64,000 bases of DNA from contig CM119268.1 in NCBI GenBank assembly GCA_051294375.1, positions 22,943,427 through 23,007,426 on the forward strand, written 5' to 3'. Under the pieces are notes generated by a model. The model was not told the DNA's origin. It ran no database searches and worked only from the letters and a program-made list of their open reading frames with translations. How positions within the stretch are numbered: position 1 is the first letter of the stretch; every line of letters begins with the position of its first letter. Made by a program: the position numbers and the translations under genes. Below, in pieces: positions 42,485 to 53,860 of the stretch. This DNA is from Paraspadella gotoi (Eukaryota; Chaetognatha).

Positions 42485-44888
42485 ACGTGCTTCTTCCCAA
42501 AGACGAGAGCTCTGGACATGAGTTCCACGTTCGAGTGATCACTCAAAATCTTTTCGCAGGTAAAATTTGGATAAAGATTATGAACATAATTCAGATCGAC
42601 TCCTTTGCGGTCAAAGGCTTCGTTCTTCACGTGACAAGCTTGAAAATCTTTCTGCGAGGGCGAGAGAGAGGAAGAAATTTCATTATTTAATTAGCTAATT
42701 AATTTCCTCATTCATCTAAACATTTATTAAGTCTTACATTTATCCATCCAAACATTTATTCAACTTACTAATTTAAACAGTTCATTATTCAAATCCATCT
42801 ATTCAATCTATTATCCCATCCAACTTTTCATATAATCCAATTCAAACCCTTTTTGTTTCTTCATTCACCCAATCTATCCAATCCATCTATCCAATCTATC
42901 TATCCCCTTCTTTACCAGTTTAGGCAAAGGGCAGAACGCCATCACCCGAACGCCCTCAAGATCTTTCGTCTCCGACGAGCCGCACTTCCGCCCCGAGTTG
43001 GCGGGGCATTCGAACCTCCAGGGAGGCTTCAGCTTGGGCGGCACGTACGACTCCTCCATATCAGCTGGAGTGAAGCTGTAGACTTTTCGTCTGCTTCCTT
43101 CATCGACCAGTAGGAGAAGTTCGTTGTTGATGAGGCGCAAATACGCTGGGGTTTTTGGGAGAATGGACGAAGGTCTTATGTTCTAAGAACGCTAAATTTT
43201 ATCTTAAATTCAGAATTAAGTAATTTTTTTTTTGTTTAAATTAGTGATTTAAGTTATTGATTAAGGTTAGAGACTTGGTTTTAAATAAGGGTTAGGATTA
43301 AAGACTAGCGTTTGGGCTTACATGATAGAGGTTAGTTATTAAGGATAAGAATTCAGGGTAAAGGTTTAGTATTAGGTGAGGGATTAGTCTTAGGGGATGG
43401 GTTAAAATATATTTAAAAGAGAGCCAGAAACGGGGCACTCTCGGAAAAGAGAGCCCATGAATCTTGGGATTAAGAAAATAGGTCATCGTCATAAATTCAT
43501 TAATAATTATGTCGTCTTTCAACGTTGAACGTCCTCGTTTGACAAAGGCTGGCGCGAACAATAAACTAATAAAATACTAAAAATATTGAGGATGTATGAT
43601 GTTGTAATACATACACATTTAAACATTTTCTTACTTAAATCGATTACAGATTTGATCGGTCTGTCTGTCTGAAGAATCGCAGTCCCTTTTGACGAGATGA
43701 AATAGATGTATTCATAGATGTAAATCGTTTTGCTACAGTTTAATAAAATCATTTATTGATTATTATTCCATTATTATTTCATTAATTATTATTCCATTGA
43801 TTAAATTAGCACAAAAACAAACCGAGAGTTTATAATTTTGCTATATTAAACAATGTGTAATACACATTCAAGAGATTTAACTATCTCAATCAACGATAAG
43901 CAATGCTTATGCTTATGCTTATGCTTATTAAGCATATATAAGGAAGAAAAGATAGTTATTGAAAACGATAATAGAGGTCGCTTCGGCAACTTCGTAACTT
44001 TAAAACAAAAGTCCATCGCACGAATTTGAAAAAAAAAAAGGGTTAGAAAATAATATTTGTAATAAATCTTGAAGCATAGTACAAGGTATAAAGTAATAAA
44101 ATAATAAATCTCTTTAAAAAAAATCTCACACGTAATTAGGCTGAATTTTTCTCGCTTCGTCACAAGGATCAGTCAAGTATCTCGCTCTCGGTTTTCCTTC
44201 GTGATGAAACTGAAAACCAAACAAAAAAAACAAAAAAAACTAGAAAACAAAAGAAACTGCCTACCCCCCAAAATAAGCTAAAACAATATATCTTTGATCT
44301 GTTATAACCGGTGGCTGTGGTATTCCTCCCACACGGGATTCCTAGCGGGATTCCTCCATGGGATTCCTCACATCGGATTCCTCCCACACGGGATTCCTCC
44401 CCGCGGATTTCCTCCCCACACGGAATTCCTCCCCACAGGAATTCCTCCACACGGGATTCCTCCCCATGGAATTCCTCCCCATAGAATTCCTCCGCACATC
44501 GGGATCCTCCCACGCGGGATTCCTCCCACACGGGATTCCTCCCACGCGGGATTCCTCCCACACGGGATTCCTCCACGCGGGATTCTGCCCACACGGGATT
44601 CCTGGCCCACACGGGATTCCTCCCACGCGGGATTCCTCCCGAACATGCCAGTTTGGACCAAATTCCTGCAGGTTTACCAAATTATGCCAGTTGACTAAAT
44701 TATGCCTGTTTGACCTTTATGAACTTTCTTCCAGGTCCCGCATGAAGCAGAGGCTCGTAAGCAACGACTTCGGGTTCGGCTACGACGGGAATGTCGACGA
44801 CGAAGACGAAAAAGACGATGACGAAGAATAAATGAGTCGGATTTCGTTGTTTCGCCGCCAGATGGAACTTTGTCGTCGTCGTCGTCAT
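28988..44888 (-). CDS. CatSper auxiliary-subunit-like type I membrane protein
   Basis: Ectodomain subunit type of the sperm Ca2+ channel (beta, gamma, delta or epsilon). Exons: 44888-44715, 44209-44132, [unresolved], 43732-43635, 43145-42916, 42651-42487, 42209-42110, 41557-41345, 40299-40115, 39841-39748, 39347-39235, 38670-38475, 37021-36933, 36522-36412, 35826-35708, 34600-34540, 34410-34179, 33462-33305, 32928-32840, 32649-32585, 32250-32141, 29477-29327, 29104-28988. Apart from the bracket and one frameshift, all phases match. Exon 1 encodes a signal peptide ([19 protein letters not shown]). Beta-rich repeats follow. Family-like C-terminal landmarks are [14 protein letters not shown]...[11 protein letters not shown], a Cys-rich insert, [16 protein letters not shown], one membrane helix ([19 protein letters not shown]) and a short charged tail. 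Exon 34410-34179 has one base too many near 34321. Which subunit it is remains open. Confidence 0.65.
29150..29326. repeat. CT/GA tract starting at a splice donor
   Basis: On the minus strand the donor of exon 29477-29327 reads CAG|GTGAGATAGAGAGAGAGG and runs into about 170 bp of GA-rich sequence. Confidence 0.9.
29478..29625. repeat. 69 bp minisatellite containing a splice acceptor
   Basis: Two copies here and about three at 31575-31790. On the minus strand each unit carries GATGCAGTCTTAG|GTT, the acceptor of exon 29477-29327. The two halves of the array are separated by the retrotransposon remnant. Confidence 0.8.
29640..31482 (+). pseudogene. Decayed non-LTR retrotransposon (LINE) reverse transcriptase
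   Basis: Reverse transcriptase motifs survive in broken plus-strand frames. Near 30340-30500 these are [19 protein letters not shown] and GVRQ-x4[11 protein letters not shown], which is the RT fingers-palm region with the usual GG changed. Near 30587-30650 a stretch reads [17 protein letters not shown], the catalytic ADD box. Many stops and frameshifts; no intact frame over 90 codons. It sits in an intron of the CatSper-like gene, opposite in sense. Clade not determined. Confidence 0.72.
31483..31545. other. Assembly gap, 63 N
   Basis: The only gap here not 25 N long, and the only one without a flanking duplication; probably a sized scaffold gap at the 3' end of the LINE. Confidence 0.95.
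32085..32160 (-). repeat. 40 bp duplication of an exon end and donor
   Basis: Two copies of TGTGACATTCG|GTGATAACGG (minus strand), 40 bp apart. The first is the true end of exon 32250-32141. Confidence 0.85.
33491..34023. mobile_element. TIR element with CCTAA-rich core
   Basis: The left end GGGCTCTCTTTTCCGAGAGG and the reverse complement of the right end, GGCTTTATTTTTTCAGAGCG, are imperfect inverted repeats. The core (33600-33960) is an array of CCTAATCCCTAACCTTAATC-type units. Same family as 20863-21241. It abuts, within about 30 bp, the upstream side of exon 33462-33305. Confidence 0.6.
34030..34095. repeat. TAA microsatellite
   Basis: AAT/TAA triplets right after the TIR element; a second, longer TAA run is at 34757-34835. 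Confidence 0.95.
35057..35695. repeat. 21 bp satellite, ~30 copies, open on both strands
   Basis: Units of GAATTCGCCGCAATCAACGA type with variants at two or three positions (GCC/ACC, GAC/GAT). As 21 is a multiple of three, the plus strand reads NDEFAAI repeats for 255 codons and the minus strand NSSLIAA/V repeats. It begins 13 bp inside the intron after donor 35708, so I treat it as intronic. Confidence 0.9.
35858..36296. repeat. 17 bp satellite, ~26 copies
   Basis: TGATCGACTCCATCAAG/TGATCGACTCCTTCAAG units with a few 16 bp and CCACT variants; intronic, just upstream of exon 35826-35708 in the transcript. Confidence 0.92.
37026..37320. repeat. TCAATAAA/TCAATCAA array next to a splice acceptor
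   Basis: Starts within 10 bp of the acceptor of exon 37021-36933 and runs for about 295 bp. Confidence 0.92.
37484..38361. mobile_element. 878 bp TA-flanked terminal-inverted-repeat element
   Basis: Ends are near-perfect 33 bp inverted repeats (CTCCGTGAGCCAAATCCGAT... and ...ATCGGATTTGGCTCACGGGG, one mismatch) with TA on both outer sides, as produced by Tc1/mariner-type transposition. No clear transposase frame, so probably non-autonomous. It is inserted in a TTAGG-like array, whose halves lie at 37428-37483 and 38364-38455. Confidence 0.8.
39018..39246 (-). repeat. 41 bp tandem repeat copying exon end and donor
   Basis: About 5.6 copies. On the minus strand each carries TGCATCTCAAAG|GTTTGCC or its GTTGGCC variant, copied from the end of exon 39347-39235 (codons for C-I-S-K). 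Spacer CAATTGTTTGTATTTGAA. Confidence 0.88.
39530..39745. repeat. CTGTTTC-rich tandem repeat
   Basis: About four units of roughly 45 bp containing CTCACTGTTTCCTCAATG, directly beyond the donor of exon 39841-39748 (CTCACTTGTTTCTGG on the plus strand), which the unit resembles. Confidence 0.75.
39990..40115 (-). repeat. 91 bp duplication of exon end, donor and GA tract
   Basis: The last ~60 bp of exon 40299-40115 ([20 protein letters not shown]), its donor and a GA run recur 91 bp downstream in the intron, with a second ATG|GTTAGAG donor near 40024. Confidence 0.85.
40325..40435 (-). mobile_element. SINE-like block with B box
   Basis: The minus strand carries GGTTCCAATCCC, a B-box match; the block resembles 20300-20480 at TTTTCCAGGCCCCCAAGG. 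Confidence 0.3.
40978..41070 (+). mobile_element. tRNA-like SINE fragment
   Basis: CGCTTGGTAGGTACCATTGG, then GGGGATCGATCCCTG (B-box match). Followed to 41300 by TTGATTGA-rich simple sequence. Confidence 0.3.
42362..42486. repeat. CT/GA microsatellite starting at a splice donor
   Basis: On the minus strand the donor of exon 42651-42487 (CAC|GTGAGAGAG) is itself the start of about 120 bp of GA repeats. Confidence 0.95.
43200..43456. mobile_element. TTAGG-core element, right end
   Basis: Degenerate GGTTAG/GATTAGG units ending in GGCACTCTCGGAAAAGAGAGCCC, the terminal sequence of the 20863-21241 family; the left end is unclear (perhaps near 43146). It cuts into a possible exon on the minus strand (43556 downward, [13 protein letters not shown]). 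Confidence 0.5.
44320..44714. repeat. Intron 1 minisatellites (15-18 bp and 19 bp)
   Basis: 44655-44714: four units of about 19 bp, each starting GT[C/A]AAC... then GGCATAATTTG on the minus strand, the first being the donor of exon 1 (AAG|GTCAAACAGG). 44320-44645: GGAATCCCGTGTGGGAGGA-type units. Open frames there are artefacts. Confidence 0.85.
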
Positions 44889-45050
44889 CTTCGTTGTCGT
44901 CGTCGTCGACCTGAATTTTTTCTTCTTTAATTCGATGAAAAACGAAAAAATAAAAAAGTAAAAAGAAAAAGAAGAAAATGAAAAAGAGAATCGTTAGTGC
45001 GGACGTGTTATGGAAATCTTTCCTCTCTCTCTCTCTCTTCCGTCTCTCTC

Positions 45051-45083
<33 letters not shown>

Positions 45084-48000
45084 TCTCTCTCCTCTCCTCT
45101 CTCTCTCTCTCTTCTCTCTCTCTCTCAATAAGCAACGTGAGCCAAAGGGTTCCAAACTCGGACCTGCAGCCCAACGCAGGGGGTCATTCCTGGCGGATCT
45201 TCTTACTCTCCTTACCCTAAAGGTAAGTCTGCTCAGACCCACCTCATCGCTGATCATTGGTTCCCCGCGGAATAAAACCAACGGAAAAGATCGTCTTCCT
45301 TCAAAGGGTCAAGTTTATGGCTCAAATTGGCCATCGTCAGATCAACAAATTGGCCTCTGACAGCTTAACGAATTGGCCTATGTCAGCCCAACCAATTGGC
45401 CTCTAATAACCCACCAAATTAGCCTTGTTTAGCCCAATAAATTGGCCTCCCAAAGCTAACATATTGGCCTCTATAAGACCAACAAATTGGCCTCAATAAG
45501 ACCAACAAATTGGCCTCTATAAGATCAACAAATTGGCCTCAATAAGACCAACAAATTGGCCCCTCAACCCAGTACATTGGCTTCTGTTAGCCCAACGAAT
45601 TGTCTTCCGATAGCTTAACAAATTAGCCTCTGTCAGCCCAACCAATTGGTCACCGTCAGCCCAAGAAAATGGCCTCCGTCGGGCCATCAAGTCCGACGTT
45701 GGCCTCAAAACTTTTTCCCGTTGTCCAATTATCTCCTTCTCTTCCTATTCCTCCTCCTCCTCCTCCTCCTCCTCCTCCTTTGTTTCTTGATTTCGTCCAA
45801 AAAAAATATTTTGAAAAAGTTTTTTGTTTGTTTCTCTCTTGTTTCGTTCTTTTATGTTTCTTTGTTTCGTCCAGATGAACTTGGATATTTGATGGAACTC
45901 GACAATTTTCTCACAATAGGAGCTCTGTCACGAGGGAAGACCTGTCACGGCCGTGTCACCTGTCACGGCCGCGTCACTGTTGTTGTGTCGCTACCGAGAT
46001 TGCGATCGGTTTTGGGGGGGGGAGGTGAGGGCAAGATTCGTCGTCGTCGTCGTCGTCGTCGTCGTCATCCGGTTTCGAATTTCTGTCGGCGAAACAAAAG
46101 AAAATCCAATTTTCTGATTCGAAATTTTTTTCTTTTCGTTTCTTCATCCTTTCACTAGTTTGTTTGTTTGTTTGTTTAAGTATTTAGTCTTTCATGATTT
46201 GCTTTCACCCTTTAATATGTATAAACTTCAGGGTTTAGATACAGAAACGATTCTTCGATTCTTAAAATGTTGAAATAAGCAGCACTGACTAACGTACTAC
46301 TAAAAAATAAACAAAAAAGGTCAGAATTATGAATTTAAATTTTAAGAGTTGCCTCTTCTTTTTGACTATGTCTGTAATTTTTTTACTTTTTTTATATATT
46401 TTTTCTGTGACTTTTCTTTACTTTTGTTTTATTTTTTTGAGTTATTTTAACCGATTGGTTAAGACTTAAAACTTGGTTAATTTTGTCTCCATTTCTAAGC
46501 TTTAATCAACTATGAGCAGAATTTTTTTTCTTTCTTTTCATATCTAACTATTTATTTTTTCAGATAAGCGCAGTTGCTACTTAAGGGATTATTTTTTAAA
46601 ATTTCTTATCTTAACCTTCAAACTTTCTTTAAAAAAAATTCAATTATATCCCAAGGAAATTTGCGAAAACAAATCATGACAAAAAAAACCTTTTTTTCCC
46701 TTTTTTTTCTTATCTAACTTCCTCTTCTTTTCCTTTTATCTCTAATTCACTTTTCTTTTCTTCTCTTTCTATTCTTATCTAAAAATAACCTTTAGATTTT
46801 ATTGTGCCTTTGTTTACTTCGACAATTTATGAGGTTATGGAAAAAACGCTGTAAAAAGCTGTTTGAATTTTTTCCGCTTGAAAACAGAAAATGATGACGA
46901 AGATGATGACAACGAAAATAATGACAATGATGACAGTACCTATTTCAGTTAAATTTAACTCCCCGCCATCACTCATTACAATGCCCTTAAAAACTCGAAA
47001 CTGTTTTTCTCCCAATCGCTTTTTTTATGCTGCGAATCGATTTTCTATGGGGCGATAATGACGCCAAATATTAGACGCTGGCATTTACAAACAAGAGTCC
47101 CCTTAAGTCGCCTTTCAATGAGGCGCTAACGAACCAAAAAACGAACCCTTAAGAACTCGGAAAAACCAATAATTTAAGGTTTTTCAAAAATAGAATTTGA
47201 TGAAAATATAAAAAAATTAAAAATAATATTTTCGGAATTCTACAAGAAAAACAAAAAACATTGGTTATAACTTTCCGATTTATTTAACATGTTTTTGTTT
47301 TTAAAAAAGAAAAAATTTTAAACTTTCTCCTAATCTATCAATAAAAATGTGTATCACGGACCTACACGAAAAAGATAATTTGAGCTACACTTCAAAAGAA
47401 AATAGTTTTTACAGTTCCTTAGTATAAATAATAAATAAAATATACTATCAACTGTATCTATAGGAATTTGACTCATAGTTCAAATCTTTCCTTTTCGAAT
47501 CGTGAAAAGTACGGACTCGACCGTAAGCGTTACCTTACAGGCTTACACTCCTATTGTTCTCGAGATATAATCATTCCTCCTTGTAAACGGAACTCGTAAA
47601 CCGAGAAAAATACTCGTAATAAGCGAATCTCGTTATAAGCGAATCTTTTTTTCTCTTCTGTTCGTTTGACCCGAACTTCCTTTTCCTTCTCTTTCTCTCT
47701 CTCAATTTTTGAAATTCTAATTAATGTAATTATTAATAACTAATTAATTATGTTGATAATTTATAATAATTTGTCACTAATTAATTTAATTTAATTTTAA
47801 ATTATTTAATTCTCGATCACCTCCTTTTTCTTCTTCTTATTTCCTCCCCTTCTTCCTCCTCCTCCTCCTCCTCCTCCTCCTCTCTCTCCGTATTCGATTT
47901 CCATCATTTGATGGAATCGTAACATTTTGTTCCGTTAAAGATCGTTGTCGTCGTCGTCGTCTTCATCGTCGTCTTCATCGTCGTCGTCTTCATCGTCATC

Positions 48001-49047
48001 GTCTTCGTCGTCGTCGTCGCTTTCATCGTCGTCGTCGTCATCGTCTTTCCATTCCTCAAACGTTTCATTTACTTCTCTCGCCACTCACGCCGAAAATATT
48101 TTAAATGATTAATGGATAATTCTACTTAGTTAAAATACGTATTTATACTAGTTCAAAGACAAGGCAGGAAATTTGATTTGTAACATTTTAAGCTCGTCTT
48201 CTTTTGGAAAATTTATTTTTTACACATTAATATATTTTTTAAAAATAATATTTTGAATTATAATTTTGAAATTTTTGGGAAATTCTTAACTGATTTTTAA
48301 AGGTTTTAAAAAAAGAAAATTTAACAATGTTCTTTGAATTTACCTTCATTAGTTTTCACGATATTTCACTTTGTTGTTAAAATTAAAAATAAATAAACAA
48401 AACCCAAAAATATTTAAAAATTTTGCGAAAATCTTTTGTTTTACAAATTTTTCGATTCTTCGTCAAAATTTTCGTTGAATCGAGAAAAAAGACGCGAAAA
48501 ATTATGTCGCTAAATATTTTTGTTGCGGTTGTTGTTGTCGTCGTCGTTGTCGGTCGGTCACCCCCCCCTTTATTAAAAAGAAAAAGCGAAAAATCGCAAA
48601 AAAGTTTAAATTTATCTTTGTGTTGTTGATTCTGATTTGTGGTTCAGATTTGGCGGCCAAATTTGATCCTTGACGCTTTTGACGCATTCGGCATCGTTGT
48701 TATCGTCGTCGTCGTCGTCGTCGTCGTCGACGCATCCATCGACAAATCGACGCCCATAAAAATCTCTGTCGTTTTCTTTTTCGATTAAAAATCACAATTT
48801 CTCTCATTAAATCAAATTCAATTAAATCTTTTTCAAATTTTAGATATAAACAAAGAAAGTTAACACAAACCCTCGTCAAAACAAACTCTAGAACATAAAA
48901 ATTAAAACTAAGAGAACAAAGTAACAATTAGAACAAAAAAGTAAAACATCAACTCCAACATAAAAAAGAGAAGAAAAAATCAAAGGATATAAATTTCACT
49001 CTTCCTTCCGCAATTTTTCTCCAAATCTTAATTTTTCATTTCTAAAG
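44889..49047. other. Intergenic region between divergent CatSper-like and FoxQ2 genes
   Basis: No gene recognised in about 4.1 kb. Contents: CT microsatellite 45019-45126; a possible exon end with GTAAGT at 45223; a degenerate ~23 bp array of CCAACAAATTGGCCTC units 45320-45700; TCC and CGT triplet runs (45745, 46038, 47850, 47940-48050, 48540, 48700); otherwise AT-rich. It must hold both promoters, but I see no TATA box I would defend. Confidence 0.6.
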
Positions 49048-49815
49048 ATGGAAACTCATTCCAAAGGTAAAGCCAGGTTGATAAGTCAGCTTAATTATTT
49101 TGTCCAAAAATAAGTAAATCACTTACATTACAAGAAAGAAAAATGTATGTCATTATTTTGAATTTAATTTAATTATAAAAATCTGTGATTAGAAAATTTT
49201 AAAATTCTTTTTTTGGATTTTTTAAGAGAAAAATGTCGGTTGAATGAAATTAGGTCAAAATCCCGAGAAAGAATTTTCTTTGAGTTAATCAGGGTTTTTT
49301 TTAATTAATCATTAATAATTATTAATAATTAATAATAATTAATTGTATCAAACGTTATTTTCACCGAATTCACTCATTTAATTGAGAATTAATTAAGTTT
49401 TCCGCATGAATAAACTTCAGCTTCATTATACTTATACTTATATATTTAATATTATTTATAATTTTTTATCTTAAGTCGATAAATTAGATTTATGAAAATT
49501 AAAATAATAAAATAACCTATTTTCTCTCTCTCTCTTTCTCTCATCTTTTTCATTTATAATTCGTTCAAGAAAAAGCGAAAAATATTTATAAAAAAGCAAT
49601 TTTAGCTAAAAAAATTTAATTACATCAATAAATGATAACTTTAACGAAATTTAAACAATTATTAATTAATTTATTAAAACAGGAAAGACATCATCGCCAC
49701 CTCCATCTCCCGGTGCGGACCCGGAAAGCGGCGCCACCGGCAGCGCCATCTGCCGGTCTGCCGACCCCGGCGCCGACCCTCACGATTTTCCATCTTATTT
49801 TCCAACTCCGTCTCT

Positions 49816-49853
<38 letters not shown>

Positions 49854-52351
49854 ATCGGCATGAATCTCCTCTTCCCGTCTTCGCCTCTTCCTCCTCCTTA
49901 TCTCTCACCGCGTCGTTGTCCTCTTCTCACTTTAAACCATTGGCTCCTCCTCCTCTTCCTCCTCCCATTCTATCTTCCTCCCTCGGTTACAGAAGCCTTT
50001 CTTCCTTCCCTCCTTCCTCCTACCCTTCCTCTCTCCTTCCTTTCTTCCTTCCTCCCTTCTCCCCTTTCTCCTCTTCCTCCTCCTCCTCCACTTCTTCGAA
50101 CGCCATGGCGGCCGCCGCCGCCGCCTACAGCGCTCAACTCCATGCCCTGCAGCAAGGTCTACAGCATCAGAATCTGCAGCATTCGCCCATGCCGCAACCT
50201 GAGAGCCGAAGCGCTTCTATCGTTTCGGACGATGCCCTTTTTCGAGCCCTGGTCTCAGCCCCTACTCCCTCAGCCCTGACGGCCCCTCGCCCTTCTCCTC
50301 TTCTTCACGCCCATCCTCTCTTACTCAGCGCCCTCTCCGGGGCTCGGTATCCCGGCGGGGCCCTCGCCTTACCGGGTGTGCCGCCTGGGGCCAACCCCTT
50401 TCTGGGCGAGGGCGGATGCGACCCTAAACCGGCTCATTCGTACATCGGTCTCATCGCGATGGCAATTCTGTCATCAAATGATAAGAAACTCATCCTGAGT
50501 GATATCTATCAGGTGAGATTTATGTCAGAAGAGAGGTATATTAGGTAAGGGACTAACCATGAGATTGGTCTATTTTATGGAACTGCCACTAAAGAGGTCC
50601 GACGGGTAAGATAAGTGTCGCAAAAGCCAGCAAGTTGAGAAATTATAAAAATATTAATAATATTAAATCTCATTTGCATATTGTAATAATGATTATATTT
50701 TATATAGTTTGAATACAGAGATAAGAAAGTCCCTAGTTCTCTCATGAGAAAAACATGAAAAAGAAATTTTGCCATCGTGAAAAGATTTGACTTTTTTGTC
50801 ATGAATTTTTTTCTTTTTTATTTTGACAAAACAATTTAAGACTATGCAACGTTTAGCAGTTAATTGCGTATTAATTAATCAAAATCTTTTCAGCATTCGT
50901 TATAAATGATTGTAGTTACGGCATCAATAACAACGTAAAAATCCTGGAACTGTATCTGTATTTTCATTTTTATAAATACCAAAAACAGTATTGTCAGAAA
51001 CAGTAACAAAGTAAAAGACTAGAAAACGGTAAACATGTAAAATCTAAACTATTAAACTATAAACAACAAAAACAAAAGTCACTAACGTTTAAAAATTGTT
51101 GAATAAAATGTTATGAACTAATTCATAAGAAACTGTAAAACATAACGTTCAAGAACGTTCAAAGAAAAGAAGCCAAAATCATAAAAACCAGAAACAGTAA
51201 AACAGTAAAACGAAAAACGTCAAGTTCAAAACGTTAATAAAACGTTCAAAAATTATAAAACGTCATTATAATTATGTAATGCCTAGTGTATAACATATAC
51301 CCAAAAATGTATAATTATAAGTTGTTGAAGTAAAGAGCAGAGGGACCATAAAGTTACTCTAACTGTTACTGTTTTTGTATTCAATTGAGTTAATATCGTT
51401 TTTGTTATTAATAAAAAAATGATTGTAGTTGATTGTAGTTTTTCATTTTATTGTGGTCTCTCTGCCCTTTACTGTAACACATTATATTTATACATTAAAA
51501 AAAATAACAAAATAACATTAGATTTGATTTGGTTATATTTTTGTTATCAGTGTAGTTTTTATTTGTTTACCGTCTTCCAGTCTTTTTACCGTTACTCTTT
51601 TTTGTATTCAATTTTGCTAACATCGTTTTTGTTATTAATAAAAAAAAAGTTACTTGTTCCTTGTTTACGCATTATGCACTTCTATATTATTCAACATTTG
51701 GTTGATGTTTATATCTTTTAAACGTGTTTTTCTTTTTAATGTTTTTTACGTTTTTTAACGTTTCAATCTTTTGCTTTACGAATTGGTTTTACGAATTGCT
51801 AAAGATTATAAGGACACAATGTCATCGTATCATTCGATTCAGTTATCGCTTATCACTAATCCCTCTCATTGTCATTGTATCATTCGATCCAGTTACCAGT
51901 TATCACTAATCCCTCTCATTGTCATCATATCATACGATCCAGTTATCAATTATCTCTAATCCCTCTCATTGTCATCGTATCATTCGATCCAGTTATCGCT
52001 TATCACTAATCCCTCTCATTGTCATCATATCATACAATCCAGTTATCGCTTATCACTAATTCCTCTCATTGTCATCGTATCATATGATCCAGTTATCGCT
52101 TATCACTAATCCCTCTCATTGACCTCCCCCTTGCACAGTGGATTCTCGACAACTACGCCTATTTTCGTAATCGGGGTCCAGGATGGAGAAATTCCATCAG
52201 ACACAATCTTTCTCTTAACGATTGCTTCGTCAAAGCTGGAAGAGCAGCCAATGGAAAGGGACACTTCTGGGCGATCCATCCCGCCAACGTTAGCGACTTT
52301 GCCAAGGGGGATTTTAGGTGAGGGAGAGAGAGAGAGAGAGAGGGAGAGAGG

Positions 52352-52391
<40 letters not shown>

Positions 52392-53802
52392 ATTCTTAGT
52401 GCGTGGTAAAGGGCTGCTTTTTAAAATTAAATGTGTCGTTTAACTCCTTTCTTTTCTTTTCTTTTCTTTTCTTTTCTTTTCTTTCTTCCTTTCTTTCTTT
52501 TCCTTTCCTTTCCTTTCCTTTCCTCCTTTCCTTTCCTTTCCTTTCCTTTCCTTCCTTTCCTTTCCTTTCCTTTCTTTCCTTTTTTTCTTTTCCTTTCTTT
52601 TATTTTCTTTCCTTCCTTTCCTTTCCTTTTCCTTCCTTCCTCTCCTCTCCTCTCCCTTTCCTTTCTTTTCCTTTCCTTTCCTTTCATTTCCATTCCTTTC
52701 TTTTCATTCCTTTTTTCTCTTCTCTTCCTCCTCACTTCCTCCTTCTTCTTCTCCTCCTCACTCTGCTCCTCAACCACCTTCCCTTTTCCCTCTCTCCCTC
52801 TCTCCCTCCCTCTCTTCTCCTCTCTCTCTCACCCCTCTTCCCCTCTCCCTCCCTCTCTCCCTCCCTCTCCCTCCCTTCTCTCCCTCCTCTCTCCCTCCCT
52901 CTCCCTCCCTTCCTCCTTCCCAAGACGCCGCGCGCCCCAACGTCGCGTCCGCAAACACATGGGCCTCTCAGTTCCGACGACGACGACGACGACGACGACG
53001 ACTCGGACAGCGCCACCTCTCCCTTTCCATCCGCCAATTTCCCCGCCATTCGCCGCTCCGACTTCCTCATCCTCCACGCCCCGCCGAGCCGCTCCGCCGC
53101 CCCCAACGACGCCGCTCTCCCCGGTGACGCCGCCAGGAGGACGCCGCTCTCCTCTCTCGCCGTGGCGCCGCCCGGGCCACGCCCATTCTCCCCCGACGGA
53201 GCGGCGTCATTCGGCGTCCTCGAACCGGCGCTACTTTTTGGCCGACGTTGAAGATCGACGCCCGTCTTTCGTGGAGAGACTGTCGTCTCGCCGACGAATT
53301 TGTCGGTCTCGAAGTCGGTCGCCGATCGAAGGATCTCATCGCTCGGTCGGTCGGTCCACCTCCCCTGGCCGACAAGGACCTCCGTCGCTCGATGGCGCTC
53401 GGATCGACGCCGATTTGAGAGAAAGCGTCGGCCTGGCTGCTTCGTCGTCGGCTGCTTCGTCGTTTCCCGTGAATCTAACGACGAAGTCTCGACGATTTGA
53501 AGACGAAGTCGTCGCAGCAACTGATGCTACAGCAGCAATATCTCCGAATGCTGCAGAAGCAATATCTCCGAATGCTGCAGCAGCAAATTCCCCGAATGAT
53601 GCAGCAACAATTTCGACGAATTCCGCTTTGAACTTTACGCAAGTTGCGGCAGAACACATTTTTTTAAACGCTGCAGCAGCGACTTCAGCAGCATCGACTG
53701 CAGCATCCACTACATCGTCTCGAAGCTGGAGAAGCGAAGACCTTCGTCGTAAATCGTCGTCGTCGTCGTCGTCTTCGTCGCGAAGTACAACGCCGACGGA
53801 AA

Positions 53803-53860
<58 letters not shown>

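Noticed and set aside
44294-44831. [14 protein letters not shown] repeat protein
   Set aside because: Minisatellite in intron 1 of the CatSper-like gene; frames open on both strands.
45891-46158. Possible exon in the CatSper-FoxQ2 intergenic region
   Set aside because: Contains a short direct repeat and a CGT run; no splice context or recognisable motif.
52403-53251. Serine/phenylalanine frame before FoxQ2 exon 4
   Set aside because: It is the intronic pyrimidine tract; the exon starts at 52925, as fixed by the forkhead continuation [11 protein letters not shown].
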